DNA of 64,000 nucleotides, taken from the NCBI GenBank assembly GCA_022497155.1, contig MU385759.1:186001-250000 (forward strand), given 5' to 3'. Position 1 is the stretch's first letter; each line of letters begins with the position of its first letter. The notes beneath the pieces are model-generated. The model searched no databases. It was given only the letters and a program-made list of their open reading frames with translations, and was not told the origin of the DNA. This stretch comes from Whalleya microplaca (taxonomy: Eukaryota; Ascomycota; Sordariomycetes; Xylariales; Xylariaceae). The position numbers were made by a program, and so were the translations under genes. Below are positions 11,468 through 22,530 of this stretch, piece by piece.

Positions 11468-14400
11468 ATCGGCAAGCGATTGGCTCGGTCGCCCGATGTG
11501 CTAGACGATTATGGTTTAGGTGGATTTCACGGTCTGGGTTCGGTGACCAGCGTCAAATTGCTGGTGAAGCTTATGACCAGTTACTGGCTCTCCGACAGAG
11601 GTCGCCGCCACGGTCACTTCTCGGCAAAGGAGAAAAAACCCGAATGGAGCTGCCATAGGCCGAGCACTGAGTCGTGTAACCCCGGAAGACTGGGGCTTTC
11701 GGTCCGCACCGTTGATGGTGGATTCGTTTAGTCAGCCAATCCGGTCCGCCATCTCCCCTTCTCTCCATCTCTCAAGGTCAGAGGAAGATTGATACCCCCA
11801 CTTGGTTAAGGTGATCAAAGAGGAAGTACGTCGTGTGCTCATCTACATACATATAAACGCGTATAGCTAAGTGCCGACACGATGTGGACCCTTGAAACCG
11901 TGATAGTATGTAAATCTGTTGCCTTTCACTTTCTCCCTGCATTGGCTTTTTGTGAAACTGGGGCAGAAAACCAATAGTGTGTTATGCAACGAATGCATTA
12001 TTACCTACCTCATTAGACTATTGTATGACCCGAGGCGTTACCAACGACGTGGCTACGAGGTTGCATCGATGAGAATTTGTCGCAACTCCGCCGTGTTTGA
12101 CTGGAGGGAATTCGATGAGCATGTCAGCGAATGAGATGCGATCTGAGATTGTAGCTGTCTTGTTTTAGATGGTGACATTAATGGAGATCCGGGGAATAAA
12201 GCAGTTTTTGGCACATTGATCCACCACTCACTTCGGACGTGGGCGATCAATGTTTAGTCACTTCTACAGTTGCAACCTGACCGCCACGATAGTAATAGTA
12301 CTAAGCACTTGCAAGTACCGACAAAAGACTCATACATGCAGTTCTTGCTTAGTTTTCGTCATAGATCGGTGACGACCATGGCATCCGGATCTTACTGTAC
12401 ATCAACTAGATCTGCTCGGTATTAACATAGCTTTTTCAATTTTCTCACCTGGACAAGTGATAGGTGACGAACCATCGGATTTTACAGCTTAAGTGCGCCG
12501 AGAGAAATTGCACACTTTGAAGCTTGCACCTATTGGAACCCGACGAATGCACTGCCGCATCTGGCTCCCAGGGAGCGTCTGCTTATGGTGGTATTATAGC
12601 TTTCTATGAGGCTGAGAGTTTTGAGACATCACGGTCTTCATGCCCCATGATTGGACGAGGAAGGGAATCGAAGCCCTTTAGAAACTCTATCTCAGACACT
12701 AACACCAATCAGCCCCCTCGCCGGCGAGATGAGCCGATTATGCCATAAGGCAGCCACACCAACCAGATCATGTAAGACATGCATGATTGTTCACAAACGG
12801 TGAGCTGCCTATCTTATCATGCACGCCCGTAGCAGACGGGAGATGATGCTGGAAGGATGAAACAGACCAGGGGTTGTGCTACTTGCAGAATGAGATACAT
12901 ACGAATTGTCATTGTGTACCTTAGTAGATACTTGGACTTATGACTTGATTTACCTAAAAGAATAGACTTGGACTTGTGAGGAGGCACGGCAGCGAACAGG
13001 TGTTCGCGCAAAATGACATAGACAACGGAAGCCAACCTGTTTCTGGATGATGTGTATTAAGATCGCTATATAGCGTATGTACGCCTTGACATTGTCAACT
13101 TAGTGCCTTTCCGATTGCGAACGTCTGCGTTCGAATTCTCGTGGGAGGTCCACTATACTAGAAGGGCGCAGGGCCGGAAACTGTCTAGATAAGCACCTGA
13201 GGTTACACTTGTTCCATATGCCAAGCAGTACTATAGAGTTCCCACCTAACGTTTCCAAGGTATCAACTGTGGTATATCAGGGTATATCACGTACGAATGT
13301 ATAAAAGGGCAAGGGGACTGACGAACTGACCGTAAGACGTGCGTTTCATCTCGGCTTGGCCAGTTGGTTCGGCCAGTGATCTTTCGCAGCGCAGGTTAGA
13401 CTTCTTCAACCACCCCTCATTTCACCAAGTCTCTTCTATCTCGGTCCTCAAAAATAACTTGATTAGCAGCAATCGTAGGGACAATCGTGACTGTCACTGT
13501 TATGAGATGAGTTCGTGAGTTCGGAGAATTTCTGTTAGTGGCGGAGATCTGTGGACCCCCATGTAAGCTGACGGAGCTGCATTAATAGGGAGGGGGCTTA
13601 AACAGTCTCTTCCGACTTCGCAACCCTCTGCCCTACTCAATGCCTATGGTAGTATCTATCTAACCTAGTCTTTAATATGTTTCTAGACTGCCTAATATGA
13701 GATCATTATACTTGGATAAATACATAACTGGCTAGCTTATACATATCTAGTAGCTCGGAATTCTAACATAAGACCCATTATGAATAGTAATTGTTATGAA
13801 TTGTACCAGCAACTTAATTCTTCAACAACCGGCCTAGAAACTGATTACATAGAACTCGACTACCTGCGTAAACAAGAAGTCCACCATTTCCATTCATGGA
13901 GGAGTCGTCGTCATTCAGGGAAAGCTTTCAGAACATGTCGTGTGAAGACATCCGTCTGCAGGTGCAAGTATGCTACATATATCCATTGACCAATCAACGA
14001 TGAGATGGCCTCATATATTGTAGACAGAAGAACATCGGACGACAAGCGAAAAGGCCGAGACTTCATCCATAAACATCCAACACACAATGCAGCTAGGCCT
14101 GGCAGGGCCGAATAATAGTGACCCTGCATTGGACCGTCTTCGAGAACAATTCGCTTAATGATTAATTCGCCGGTTGGACGCCGTCACCCAAGCTCGTCGC
14201 GAGCTCTTCGTTAAGGTTTGAACTTCCGTCCTTGTCGATTTGTTTATTACTTCATTTAACATGAAGAGTGAGTTGCCTTCGCTTGACACTATCGCTAGCT
14301 GAATCGGTAATGCTACGTAGCATTGAATTGTACTTCGCTAGAACATCCCAGTTTCCATGTTTTCTACAAACTAGGTACGCTGATGAAAACCGAAAATAAT

Positions 14401-15052
14401 AAGATCCAAATAGAAATAGAGTCAGAGCACAAGAATCCGCACGAGCACTTGTCTCCATATCCCCCCTTGACGTGAGCTCTAATATGGCAGGGTTTTGCAT
14501 AGTCGACCGGGGTGTGAGGCTCATTAGCTGCATGCTGTCTCCGGGTCCCAGTAAACCGTTACAGCAACTTCGGTTCACATCCGGATAGCACTGAACGCTC
14601 AGACGGCCCAATACTTCATCGAGCTAGCTTGCCAACCTTGTCAACCAGGAGTCTGAATACCACAATAGGCAGAATATCAAAATGCTGCACCTCGTCGAGT
14701 CGTTTGGCCCACTGGCACTACCAGACCTGTCCACCGTCTTCGCCTTGAAGCTGTGCAAGCCATGCCGGGATCGTCTTCTTCGCAGGGGTACCCCGAGATG
14801 AAGAAGCATTACTAGTATCTTGACATGGCGCTCCACAGGATTGTCTGCCGGGTGTTCAATATGTAGGTATGCTATGTACGTTTGTACGTAGTACCTACAA
14901 TCCCCCATGGATCCCCCGTTTCCTGGTGACCTTGGTGCCATGTTGAGCAATACATATGTGTCCCGGTGAACCTCTCTTTTCTTGCCTTGGCTTTTCTTTC
15001 TTTTGGCTGATTTGCGCCACTGACCTCATCTTGGCGCCTGATACACTCTATC
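11468..15052. other. Long intergenic region, possible gene relic
   Basis: About 3.6 kb without a supported gene. At 13300-13307 there is TATAAAAG, followed about 100 bp later by a CT-rich stretch (13401-13450). This looks like a promoter, but the frames after it are short and closed. Frames at 14252-14611 and 14624-14950 (-) have no recognisable content. Confidence 0.5.
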
Positions 15053-16583
15053 ATGGCAGCCCAAGATCCTAATGTGCCGACGGAGAGCAATGGCAGTGCC
15101 TTGGTAGGCACCTGTGCTATCATGTTGATACTTACGTGGCTATCTGTTTTTCTTCGATCATATGTTCGCGCGTTTCTGACAAAAGGGTTCCAGTCAGATG
15201 ACTGGTGCATGCTGGCTGCCCAGGTAGGCTCCTTATGTCGTTGTCGTTGCAGTTAATTCATACTTATATATTAAACAGGCGAACTTCACGATATCTTGTT
15301 CTTTAATCCTTAGGGGCGTTTACTACGGTTTAGGCAGGCATAACAAATCCCTTGACCAGTACGATGAGATCCAAGGCCTGAAGTACCAGGCTTTGGCCAC
15401 GGCAACCTACGTGTCTAACATGTGGTTGATAAAATCCAGCATCGGAATCTTCCTTCTCCGTCTCTCTAACCGCAAGAGATACACTTATACGCTCTACGCT
15501 AGCATTGCCATTGTTACCGTATGGAGTCTTGCTCTATTTTTCTGGAACATCTTCCAATGCAATCCTGTCGAGGCTCAATGGGATTATACGATCCTTAAAA
15601 CGGACACAACCTCTCACTGTGTCTCAGCTGATGAGATAGTCAATGCTGCATACGCGTTGAGCGTCATGACTATTATATCAGACTGGTTGTACGCGCTGCT
15701 TCCGATTCCGATGATATGGAACGTGAAGATGACGACACAAGCAAAACTTACTGTGATTGTGATTCTGGGCCTGGGTATTTTCGCGAGTATCGCTACGCTT
15801 GTACGACTGAAGTTTCTCTCCGATCTTTCCGATATGACCGATATTTTGTGTAAGTCATTGACTTCCCTTCACCCTACTTTATTATCATAGTATCTATTAC
15901 ATGGAGTATGCTTCGCAAAAATGCTGACTAGTATGTCCGACGCAGTTGCCGGTACCGATGCTATGGTCTGGACGTTAATTGAACCAGGCGTTGCTATAAT
16001 CGCGTCCAGTCTCGTCACCATTCGCCCATTGCTACGTATCTTGAAAGTACGAGGTTTCAATTCGACCGGAATTAGTCGACAGACGGCCCCGTTCAGCAAT
16101 GGCCAACCGAGATCGCGCACGAATCGATCAAGCAGGATGCCAGGCTTTGGGTCCACCGATGTAACCCTGGTCGATGTTGAGCTGGGCCATACAAAAAGTG
16201 GGAAGTCTGTCTCGTCAGATATCGGGACACTCACGAACAAGAGCCACCGATCCCGACACTCACAAGCGCATTCACTATCGCACATGTCAAAGGTTCCCGA
16301 GTCCCCGATAGAAGAAGACGAGGAAGACGAACGGTCAAGATATGAGAGCGGGTTTAGGAGAATAGCGATCAAGAGTGAAATGTACGTCATTGAAGGCAAT
16401 ACGACACCAACCAAACCATCCTCTGCACATGGCCGGCCGGGAACAGGAACGTGGTTATCGGAACAGGCGTCGTCGAACGGCAGCTCGTATGACCTCACCA
16501 GCACAGGAACGGAGCTCGAGAGCCCTACGCAGACAGTAAGGCCGCACTTATCAGCACCCCCGAGAGCGAAGCGGATGATATGA
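15053..16583 (+). CDS. Pth11-like/SAT4-family seven-helix membrane protein
   Basis: Exons 15053-15223, 15279-15849 and 15946-16583 encode 459 residues, with all joints in phase. An extracellular N-terminus of about 18 residues precedes helix 1. The first loop has the FQSDDW motif that is typical of the fungal rhodopsin-domain (SAT4/Pth11-like) family. Seven hydrophobic segments span about residues 18-295, ending with the conserved FAGTDAMVWTLIEPGVAII helix built across the last joint. The 165-residue C-terminal tail is hydrophilic, Ser/Thr-rich and acidic in the middle, so it is probably cytosolic and phosphorylated. There is no CFEM domain. In plant-associated fungi such proteins can act as receptor-like sensors, but the ligand and role here are unknown. 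Confidence 0.88.
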
Positions 16584-18607
16584 ATATGATGTAAGAAAAA
16601 TGAAAGAAACTTCGACTACATCTTATTACCTTACGATTAAGACGGCTGGATTATGACCTGTATACGATACCATACCTTAGCGACATATTGTATTTAGTGT
16701 AAGCATAGATAACTTACTAGACATACCCCGGGGCTCAGGTCGGCTTATGACAGGAGGGCTGGGACCACAGGAACACTGTTATTACGTTGGAACATTGATT
16801 AGATTTGGGAGTCGAAGGAAAATATCCTCTTTTGCGAAAGGCTGGGCTAAGTTCGATAAGGCACACTTGGGTTAGAAGGGTAGGAGACCGCTCACCAGGA
16901 GTTAAGGATCCCATTTTTGTCCCAAGTACATGTATGGATGAGGGTCACTATGGACTGCAGTGAGACGGCCGAGATGACTAGGAAACAGGGCTACAATTCT
17001 ACAAGGCCAGGCAACTTCAGACTGGCCTAGGACGCGATACTTCATAGTGAATGAAATCACGTCACTAATTTAAACATGATAGTTGTACACTGTGTATAAA
17101 CATATACCCAATGGTAAAAGTAATGATAATGATAGGGCAATACACTTTGAAGTCAACGTAATGGCTCGATATTCTACAATAATTCTCACTTCGACAACCA
17201 CGACGACTCCTTTTCCAGTCTCCTCCTTGCTTATTCAGCGCCTCGCCTCCTCGGCGAAAAGCCGCTTCATCCCGGTCAACACCGACCTCGCGGCCCGGGA
17301 TCACGCAAAGCCTGATCCCTGCGATCCCATCCATCACAAGTACCTATAACAACAACGAACGTACATACGCCCCCTAAAACATCTTCTGGACAGTGGTGCC
17401 TGTGATGACTAAGGGATCTTCAATCAAGCAGGGTGCTCTTCTTACATATAGTGATGTACATATCTGCACTGAGAGGCTCTGCAAACGCAACGTTGCGTGA
17501 CGAGCACGCCGCTAACGCCGGAGCACCAGGAACCCCCCGTGTACCTACAAGCAGTCCGGGATGGCGTGCCCACGGAGCGGGGCGCGGTCTAGAACATGCA
17601 GGAGTCGCGGGTGGAGGACACGTGCGACTCAGACGGGCTGGATTACGCAATCCAGGGGTACGGGAGTTCGGATGGTGGGTTAGGGAAAGTTGGGTAAGAG
17701 AGGGAGAAATTGCGCACGAGGTTGGTTGGCGGTGTGATGTTGTTGGTGATGATGAACGGACCGAGGTGATAGACAGAGATGCCGGATGATTAATGATTGA
17801 CTGATTGGGTTGCCGGCGGTGTGATGGAAGTACGGAATAGGTAGGTAGGAGGAGAGTAGGAGTAATATTGGGAGTGCGATTATGGTTGCTGGTGGGACGG
17901 CGGAGGACTAATGTGTTTGAGAGGCTGACTTATGGGTATTAGGACGGCTATCGAGATAGATATAACTTTTCTCACGGGATGGATTTGCATCAGGGCTATT
18001 GAGAACAGGTTTTTTGACGATTTACTGGACATTTCATGCCTGCTATCTATGAAGTGATTATTACATATCAAGTCTCTGGATAAGTAGCGTAGAGCGTACT
18101 GAGATCGAGAGCAAGTAGATCGATGCGCGGGACGGCGATGTGTGATGAATTCGGCCCCGATCTTGAGGTTGGTTGATCCGCTTAGCGGACCGGCAGTCCG
18201 GTTGATAATTCACAACACTAATGACTTTCTAAGAAGATACATTATTTTAAGCACGGCGTTGGCCGGGAACCCCGGCATTAAGCGATGCGGCCATGATACA
18301 TCTTCCTTGTTGTGATATAGTTAACAGAGGCATGGGTATACAATAGTAGGTGGATCTATAGTATAGGTCATGGATCCAGGGATTATCCTATTCGCTTCCT
18401 TCTTCAAGCTACTATAGGGCTCTATTAAGCATTACTGGGGTATCAGATCCATTGTTTCCCCTCCTCCGGTACAGAGTGCAGGATTTGTATCAGATGAGAG
18501 CAATATCGATATCTCCGAATGCTATTCAGGGTCAACCCTGGGATGTTTAGAAACAAACGTTTCGCGTGTAGGGGCATCTTGATTTTATTAGACAACACAT
18601 CTACCCA
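16584..18607. other. Intergenic region between convergent genes, with hairpin cluster
   Basis: About 2 kb between the 3' ends of the Pth11-like gene and RPC53. The frames at 17083-17349, 17433-17789 and their complements are not recognisable. A GC-rich hairpin cluster at 18178-18276 is listed separately. Confidence 0.5.
18178..18276. repeat. Cluster of three perfect GC-rich hairpins
   Basis: CCGC-TTA-GCGG occupies 18178-18188. It is followed directly by ACCGG-CAGT-CCGGT at 18189-18202. GCCGGG-AAC-CCCGGC lies at 18262-18276. All three stems are perfect and sit in otherwise AT-rich DNA. No coding frame covers them. They could mark a structured RNA, a binding site or the remains of a mobile element. 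Confidence 0.6.
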
Positions 18608-20344
18608 CTAGAGGCCATCTATATCGTCAAGGCTGGGGTCCCAATCCTCCTCCTCATCCCAGATCGGGGTTAGGACGAACTTGCCCATGACCTGACCCAT
18701 ACCGCAGGCAAACCCAGTGCTCAGCTCGGGGTTCTCTAGGTTCTCGTTCTGCTCGAGCATGATGGCAGACGTCAAGAATTCGGTTTCGGTGCCCATGCCG
18801 AGGTTCAGAGTCGTGCCTCCCCAGTCGAACTCGACTTTACCGGACTTGCGCACATTCATCTTGCCTATGCAACCGCCCTCGGGTGGAAGGCCTGAAAATG
18901 CATTACGGGGTGCTTCAGTGCCTTCTTCGACCTTCACCTTCGCAGAGGCTCCGTTGCTATTGTCCTGAGATGTGAGGTCGATCCCGGCTTCATCCGTAGG
19001 CTTCGAAAGCGGCGGAAGAATGGGCGGTAGTTGGAAGAGATACATCAAGTTGTCTTTCTCTTGTCCTTGTGGCTCTTGCTGCTCACCTTGTTCAGCCTCT
19101 TGCCCTTCCTCTCTCGCAGCAGGAGTGGAGAAACTAAGCTCTCTCAGTAAGGCCTCCAGGTCAATTGCGTTGTGTACGATCTCAGGATCTTTTGACATCT
19201 TATCCTTGCGTTTCTTTGTTCGCTCGACTGCCGTACCATCTTCTGTGACGATCGGCTTCCTCTTCAACTCCGGTGATGGGGGTGCCTTTGGCTGCGCCGC
19301 TTCGGGAATGTCGGACATATCAACGTCCATTGATTCCGGCTCCGTACCCGGTTCCGTCTTGACCTTGACTTGGCCCTTCGGGGCAGCATGCCAGACTTCG
19401 GTGTCGTCGTTGTTCAACCCCACATCTCGCGGTTCTCTAACCGGTGAGTCTTCAACGAATAGCTCGCCTTCATCTGATGATTGCCGTTCCTCGGCCTCGA
19501 GTTCGGCCGTGGTTTTGACTTTGACCTCCGCCTCTTCGTGCTGCATTCGGAGAAGGCCGACTGGAAGACTTCCGGTAGACTTCTGACCGTATCGGGAAGG
19601 CTGATAGAGCGGAGAGCCATCGTCGCCGAATCCAGTGAATCCGTTGAGGAGCTCCACGTTAACTCTGCTCTCATTCTCCCGTCTAGGCTGGTATCTCGTG
19701 CTGTTATAATCATATCCAGCTTTCGACCCAAAACCGCCGCCTCCGCTACCACCTCCGCCACCGCCACTCCATCCCCATCCACCGCTGCCTGCTTTTACAT
19801 TCTCTGTTGGATAGTTAGCGAATTGAGAGCGGATTGTGCAGCTTAAATATGTGTGCGTATGAAAACAAGTTTTCATACCTGAAGGTATTGCGGAAAACGG
19901 GCCGCTAGCTGTGACAGTTCGTCTGTGAAGCCCGCCCCGGGTCATATCTCCTCTGCCACGGCCTCTCCGTGATCTTCGTTCCTCTGCCCGTTGCTCGCGC
20001 TCCTCGGCCTTGATCTTGATGGCGAGATCCCTATTTCTCTGCTCCTCTAGTCTGGCCCGTTCTGCGGCATCTCTTCGGACATTTTTGGGCCTGAATCGGC
20101 CACCAATTCGTGCTGGCGCAGCGGGTGTTTGTGATTGCCTTGAACTTCCAGCTGTCGGCCGTTCCGCTTGAACGGAAGGCTGGGCAGGCGCATTTGGCAG
20201 AGGCGCATCTTGTACAGCAGAATCGCTACCTGAAGCCACAGAAGGTGTTGCTTCCTCAAATGTAGCTCTGCTTATACTGGCCGATTGAGCACCTCTGGCT
20301 CCCCTACCCCTGCCAGTGCCACCACGCGAGCCTCGAGGAGGCAT
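18608..20344 (-). CDS. RPC53: RNA polymerase III subunit Rpc53 (RPC4)
   Basis: Exons 20344-19879 and 19803-18608 encode 553 residues. The 75-nt intron (GTATGA...CAACAG) is readable in frame, so the unspliced frame would stay open, but its translation is unlike the flanks. The C-terminal 110 residues carry the RPC4 signature: GGCIGKMNVRKSGKVEFDWG, then LNLGMGTE, then GFACGMGQVMGKFVLTPIWDEE. The N-terminus is rich in Arg/Gly (RGG-like) with a basic coiled stretch near residues 85-130, and a Gly-rich run follows the intron. Rpc53 pairs with Rpc37 and works in Pol III initiation and in termination and reinitiation at tRNA and 5S genes. The middle is acidic and low in complexity, as usual for the family. 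It lies downstream of UreD on the same strand with its own promoter. Confidence 0.93.
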   Translation of the reverse strand: MPPRGSRGGTGRGRGARGAQSASISRATFEEATPSVASGSDSAVQDAPLPNAPAQPSVQAERPTAGSSRQSQTPAAPARIGGRFRPKNVRRDAAERARLEEQRNRDLAIKIKAEEREQRAEERRSRRGRGRGDMTRGGLHRRTVTASGPFSAIPSGMKTCFHTHTYLSCTIRSQFANYPTENVKAGSGGWGWSGGGGGGSGGGGFGSKAGYDYNSTRYQPRRENESRVNVELLNGFTGFGDDGSPLYQPSRYGQKSTGSLPVGLLRMQHEEAEVKVKTTAELEAEERQSSDEGELFVEDSPVREPRDVGLNNDDTEVWHAAPKGQVKVKTEPGTEPESMDVDMSDIPEAAQPKAPPSPELKRKPIVTEDGTAVERTKKRKDKMSKDPEIVHNAIDLEALLRELSFSTPAAREEGQEAEQGEQQEPQGQEKDNLMYLFQLPPILPPLSKPTDEAGIDLTSQDNSNGASAKVKVEEGTEAPRNAFSGLPPEGGCIGKMNVRKSGKVEFDWGGTTLNLGMGTETEFLTSAIMLEQNENLENPELSTGFACGMGQVMGKFVLTPIWDEEEDWDPSLDDIDGL

Positions 20345-20875
20345 ATCTTTATATCATATGCGCTGAGAGTCCTTGATCTGAGATAGTTGAAGATGCTGTT
20401 ATATGACCCGTAGATGAAGAGATCTATAGATGAATACGCATACGAATTTTATTCAGATGGATGAATGACTGAAAAGTTTATGGCGGGGCAAGTAAAGAGC
20501 TGAGAACCTGGAATGGTGGGGCACGACAGTTTGTTAACTGAGTGGTCTTCACATGCGCCCTGGCGCCCAGCTGTCAGCGCTTGGCTTTAGTTTAGGCCCT
20601 GCGATACGTACTATATTGTAGTACCAACCACACGCATGGAACAACTTGATATTGCCGATGCATCGTGACACTGTATGATAAGAAGTGGTATTGGGATTTG
20701 CTTGTAACTGTAGCTCTGCCTTAATCTATTTCTTCCAGGATTTCATTTCACAAGCACTCGGAGGTTTAAATGTTGTGGAGGACGTTTATGGTTTATTATA
20801 CTTTGATTTCAAATTTTTTTTTATATTGGCATTTGAATGTCGTTTGGTTTTATAGAGCTACTTACTCGAAGCTAG

Positions 20876-20903
20876 GATGCTATGTAGGCGATGCTATGTA
20901 GGC
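20876..20903. repeat. 14-bp perfect tandem duplication next to the UreD stop
   Basis: GATGCTATGTAGGC occurs twice head to tail (20876-20889 and 20890-20903). It lies about 30 bp beyond the UreD stop codon, in its 3' UTR. It is probably a replication-slippage product. Confidence 0.7.
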
Positions 20904-20933
20904 GAGGTAATAGATACCTACCCGCACCTCCCA

Positions 20934-21923
20934 TCATCGTACACACATCAGCGCTTGCTCCCCGAAGTCTCGCTCGATGCTGCCTTCTTGACGAAGCATC
21001 GAACCTATCCAGTTTCGGCCAGCTTCAACAGTCGCAGCGCCAAATTTCACTACGACGCAGCCGCGCACATTGGCAGCTGACCAGAGGATGCGTTTGTCCT
21101 TCTCTTCCTGGAGCCTCCTGGAGCGCCAACGTACAAATTGTGACTGAGGCATCGCCTCTTCCTTCTCACGCGTTTCGGTACTGCGAAAGTCTCGAGCACC
21201 CAAGCGTGGCAACGCAGCGAATTCAGCCAGGAAAAACTCGCCGACAGGAGTTGTCATAGGTCCTCGTAGAACCAACGTCCCAACTACGGCGTGTCCGTGC
21301 ATCGACTCTCGAAGCGAGCCTGTCCCTTCGGGTCTCGATAGCCCATCGAGGATAATAGCATCGCGTACCAAAAGCCGGTTGGTCGAGGAAGGTTCGGAGG
21401 TGGACCATACTTCATTGCGTCCCACCCATCGTGCTAAGCTCCAATCCTCTCCCAGGGCAGTCCGGCCTTGGGTAACCCAGTCCAACAAGTACAAGGATGC
21501 GGTAGCGGTTAAGTTGAAAATCTGCTTTTGCTCATATACACTGCCCGCAAATGGCTGGACAGGATCAGGAAGGAGGCAGAGGGCAGCATCATCCTTGATT
21601 TCCACTTTTATGTTCTGCCGGGTCACAATATCTGGGGCGACTGCCTGGAAGACTTTGGTATATCCTTGAGTAACGACGCTTAGTCGTGCCTTCGGCTCGA
21701 CCGCGATAGAGAGATTAATCTGGTCGCCACCAACGAGACCTCCACCATAGGACAAGAGAAAGACTAATGCACTACCCTGCTCGGAAGTCGTATCAGGAGA
21801 AATAAGCTTCAACGGGTACTGGTAGGTCATACTCTCGATTGCGGAGACATTGTTAGGCAAAAGCTTGACGACAATACGTCCTTCTCCAGCGACGGAGGAC
21901 GACTTGGGAAACGCAGACAACAT
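20934..21923 (-). CDS. ureD: Urease accessory protein UreD
   Basis: One uninterrupted frame of 329 residues. Family features in order are LSYGGGLVGGDQINLSI (about residues 54-70), VTQGYTKVF near 85, LLPDPVQPFAGSVYEQKQ near 120 and YLLDWVTQGRTALGEDW near 145. Family members with this set are UreD/UreH chaperones. UreD binds apo-urease and, with UreF and UreG, delivers nickel and CO2 to build the active site, so urea can be split to ammonia and CO2 in the cytosol. Length and motifs look normal and complete. The gene is divergent from the Scc3 gene across about 600 bp. It links to the purine and nitrogen theme of the window, but urease itself is not present here. Confidence 0.95.
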   Translation of the reverse strand: MLSAFPKSSSVAGEGRIVVKLLPNNVSAIESMTYQYPLKLISPDTTSEQGSALVFLLSYGGGLVGGDQINLSIAVEPKARLSVVTQGYTKVFQAVAPDIVTRQNIKVEIKDDAALCLLPDPVQPFAGSVYEQKQIFNLTATASLYLLDWVTQGRTALGEDWSLARWVGRNEVWSTSEPSSTNRLLVRDAIILDGLSRPEGTGSLRESMHGHAVVGTLVLRGPMTTPVGEFFLAEFAALPRLGARDFRSTETREKEEAMPQSQFVRWRSRRLQEEKDKRILWSAANVRGCVVVKFGAATVEAGRNWIGSMLRQEGSIERDFGEQALMCVR

Positions 21924-22530
21924 CTCGTTACAAGATTTTCAACGGCTGAATAGAAAGATAGATCAGTGTTTGGGTCTCAACTCATGTTGAAACAAAAGAG
22001 GAAATCCGATGTTCCCAGCACAGATCGCGTCATAGGTACTCGTCATGAGTACCTACTCGCCATGGACCTCGGATGACTGATACTCTCGTGGGACAATGTT
22101 GCTGTTCTGTATTCTTGAATCCTACGTTCATATTCGTTGGAAGTCCATAGTCGTCGGCTAAAGCCCTTCAAGTTCACGTTGTGTACCAGCCCTGTCATGC
22201 CTTGGAGTGGAGGACTGTGTGCTTAAAAGATAAGAGAGGATACTTGGATTGGGTAGTGCGGGCGACTTAATAGGTAGGTACCTAGGTACAAGTCACCGAT
22301 TACCTAAGGCTGGGCAGGCAAAACATCGGGTAAACTGGGAGGATTAGCGCAAATGACCCCAATCTGCCCAAGTCTTCGATTTCACTTTTGGCGAATCCAA
22401 ACACGCTCCCCACCACCAGACGCGCCTGAATTGCCAGCATCCTTCCATCAGTCAACATTTCCACCGCCTCGCACGTCTTGCGCCTAGTCCACTGCAGACA
22501 TGGTCGCATCGCATTGATTTATTCTCCCAC
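21924..22530. promoter_or_regulatory. Divergent promoter region of UreD and SCC3
   Basis: About 600 bp between two start codons on opposite strands. It contains short AGGTAGGTACCTAGGTAC-type repeats near 22269-22290 with a GGTACC palindrome. No clear TATA box is visible for either gene. Confidence 0.4.

Noticed and set aside
10607..11731. Long open frame opposite the formamidase gene
   Set aside because: It is a shadow of the GC-rich gene on the other strand. The formamidase motifs decide the strand.
12654..12722. tRNA-like fold on the - strand (7-bp acceptor-like pairing and TTCGATT loop)
   Set aside because: The anticodon stem has a mismatch, position 33 is not T, the conserved 53-61 pair is lost and no D-arm forms. 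At best it is a decayed tRNA; more likely it is chance.
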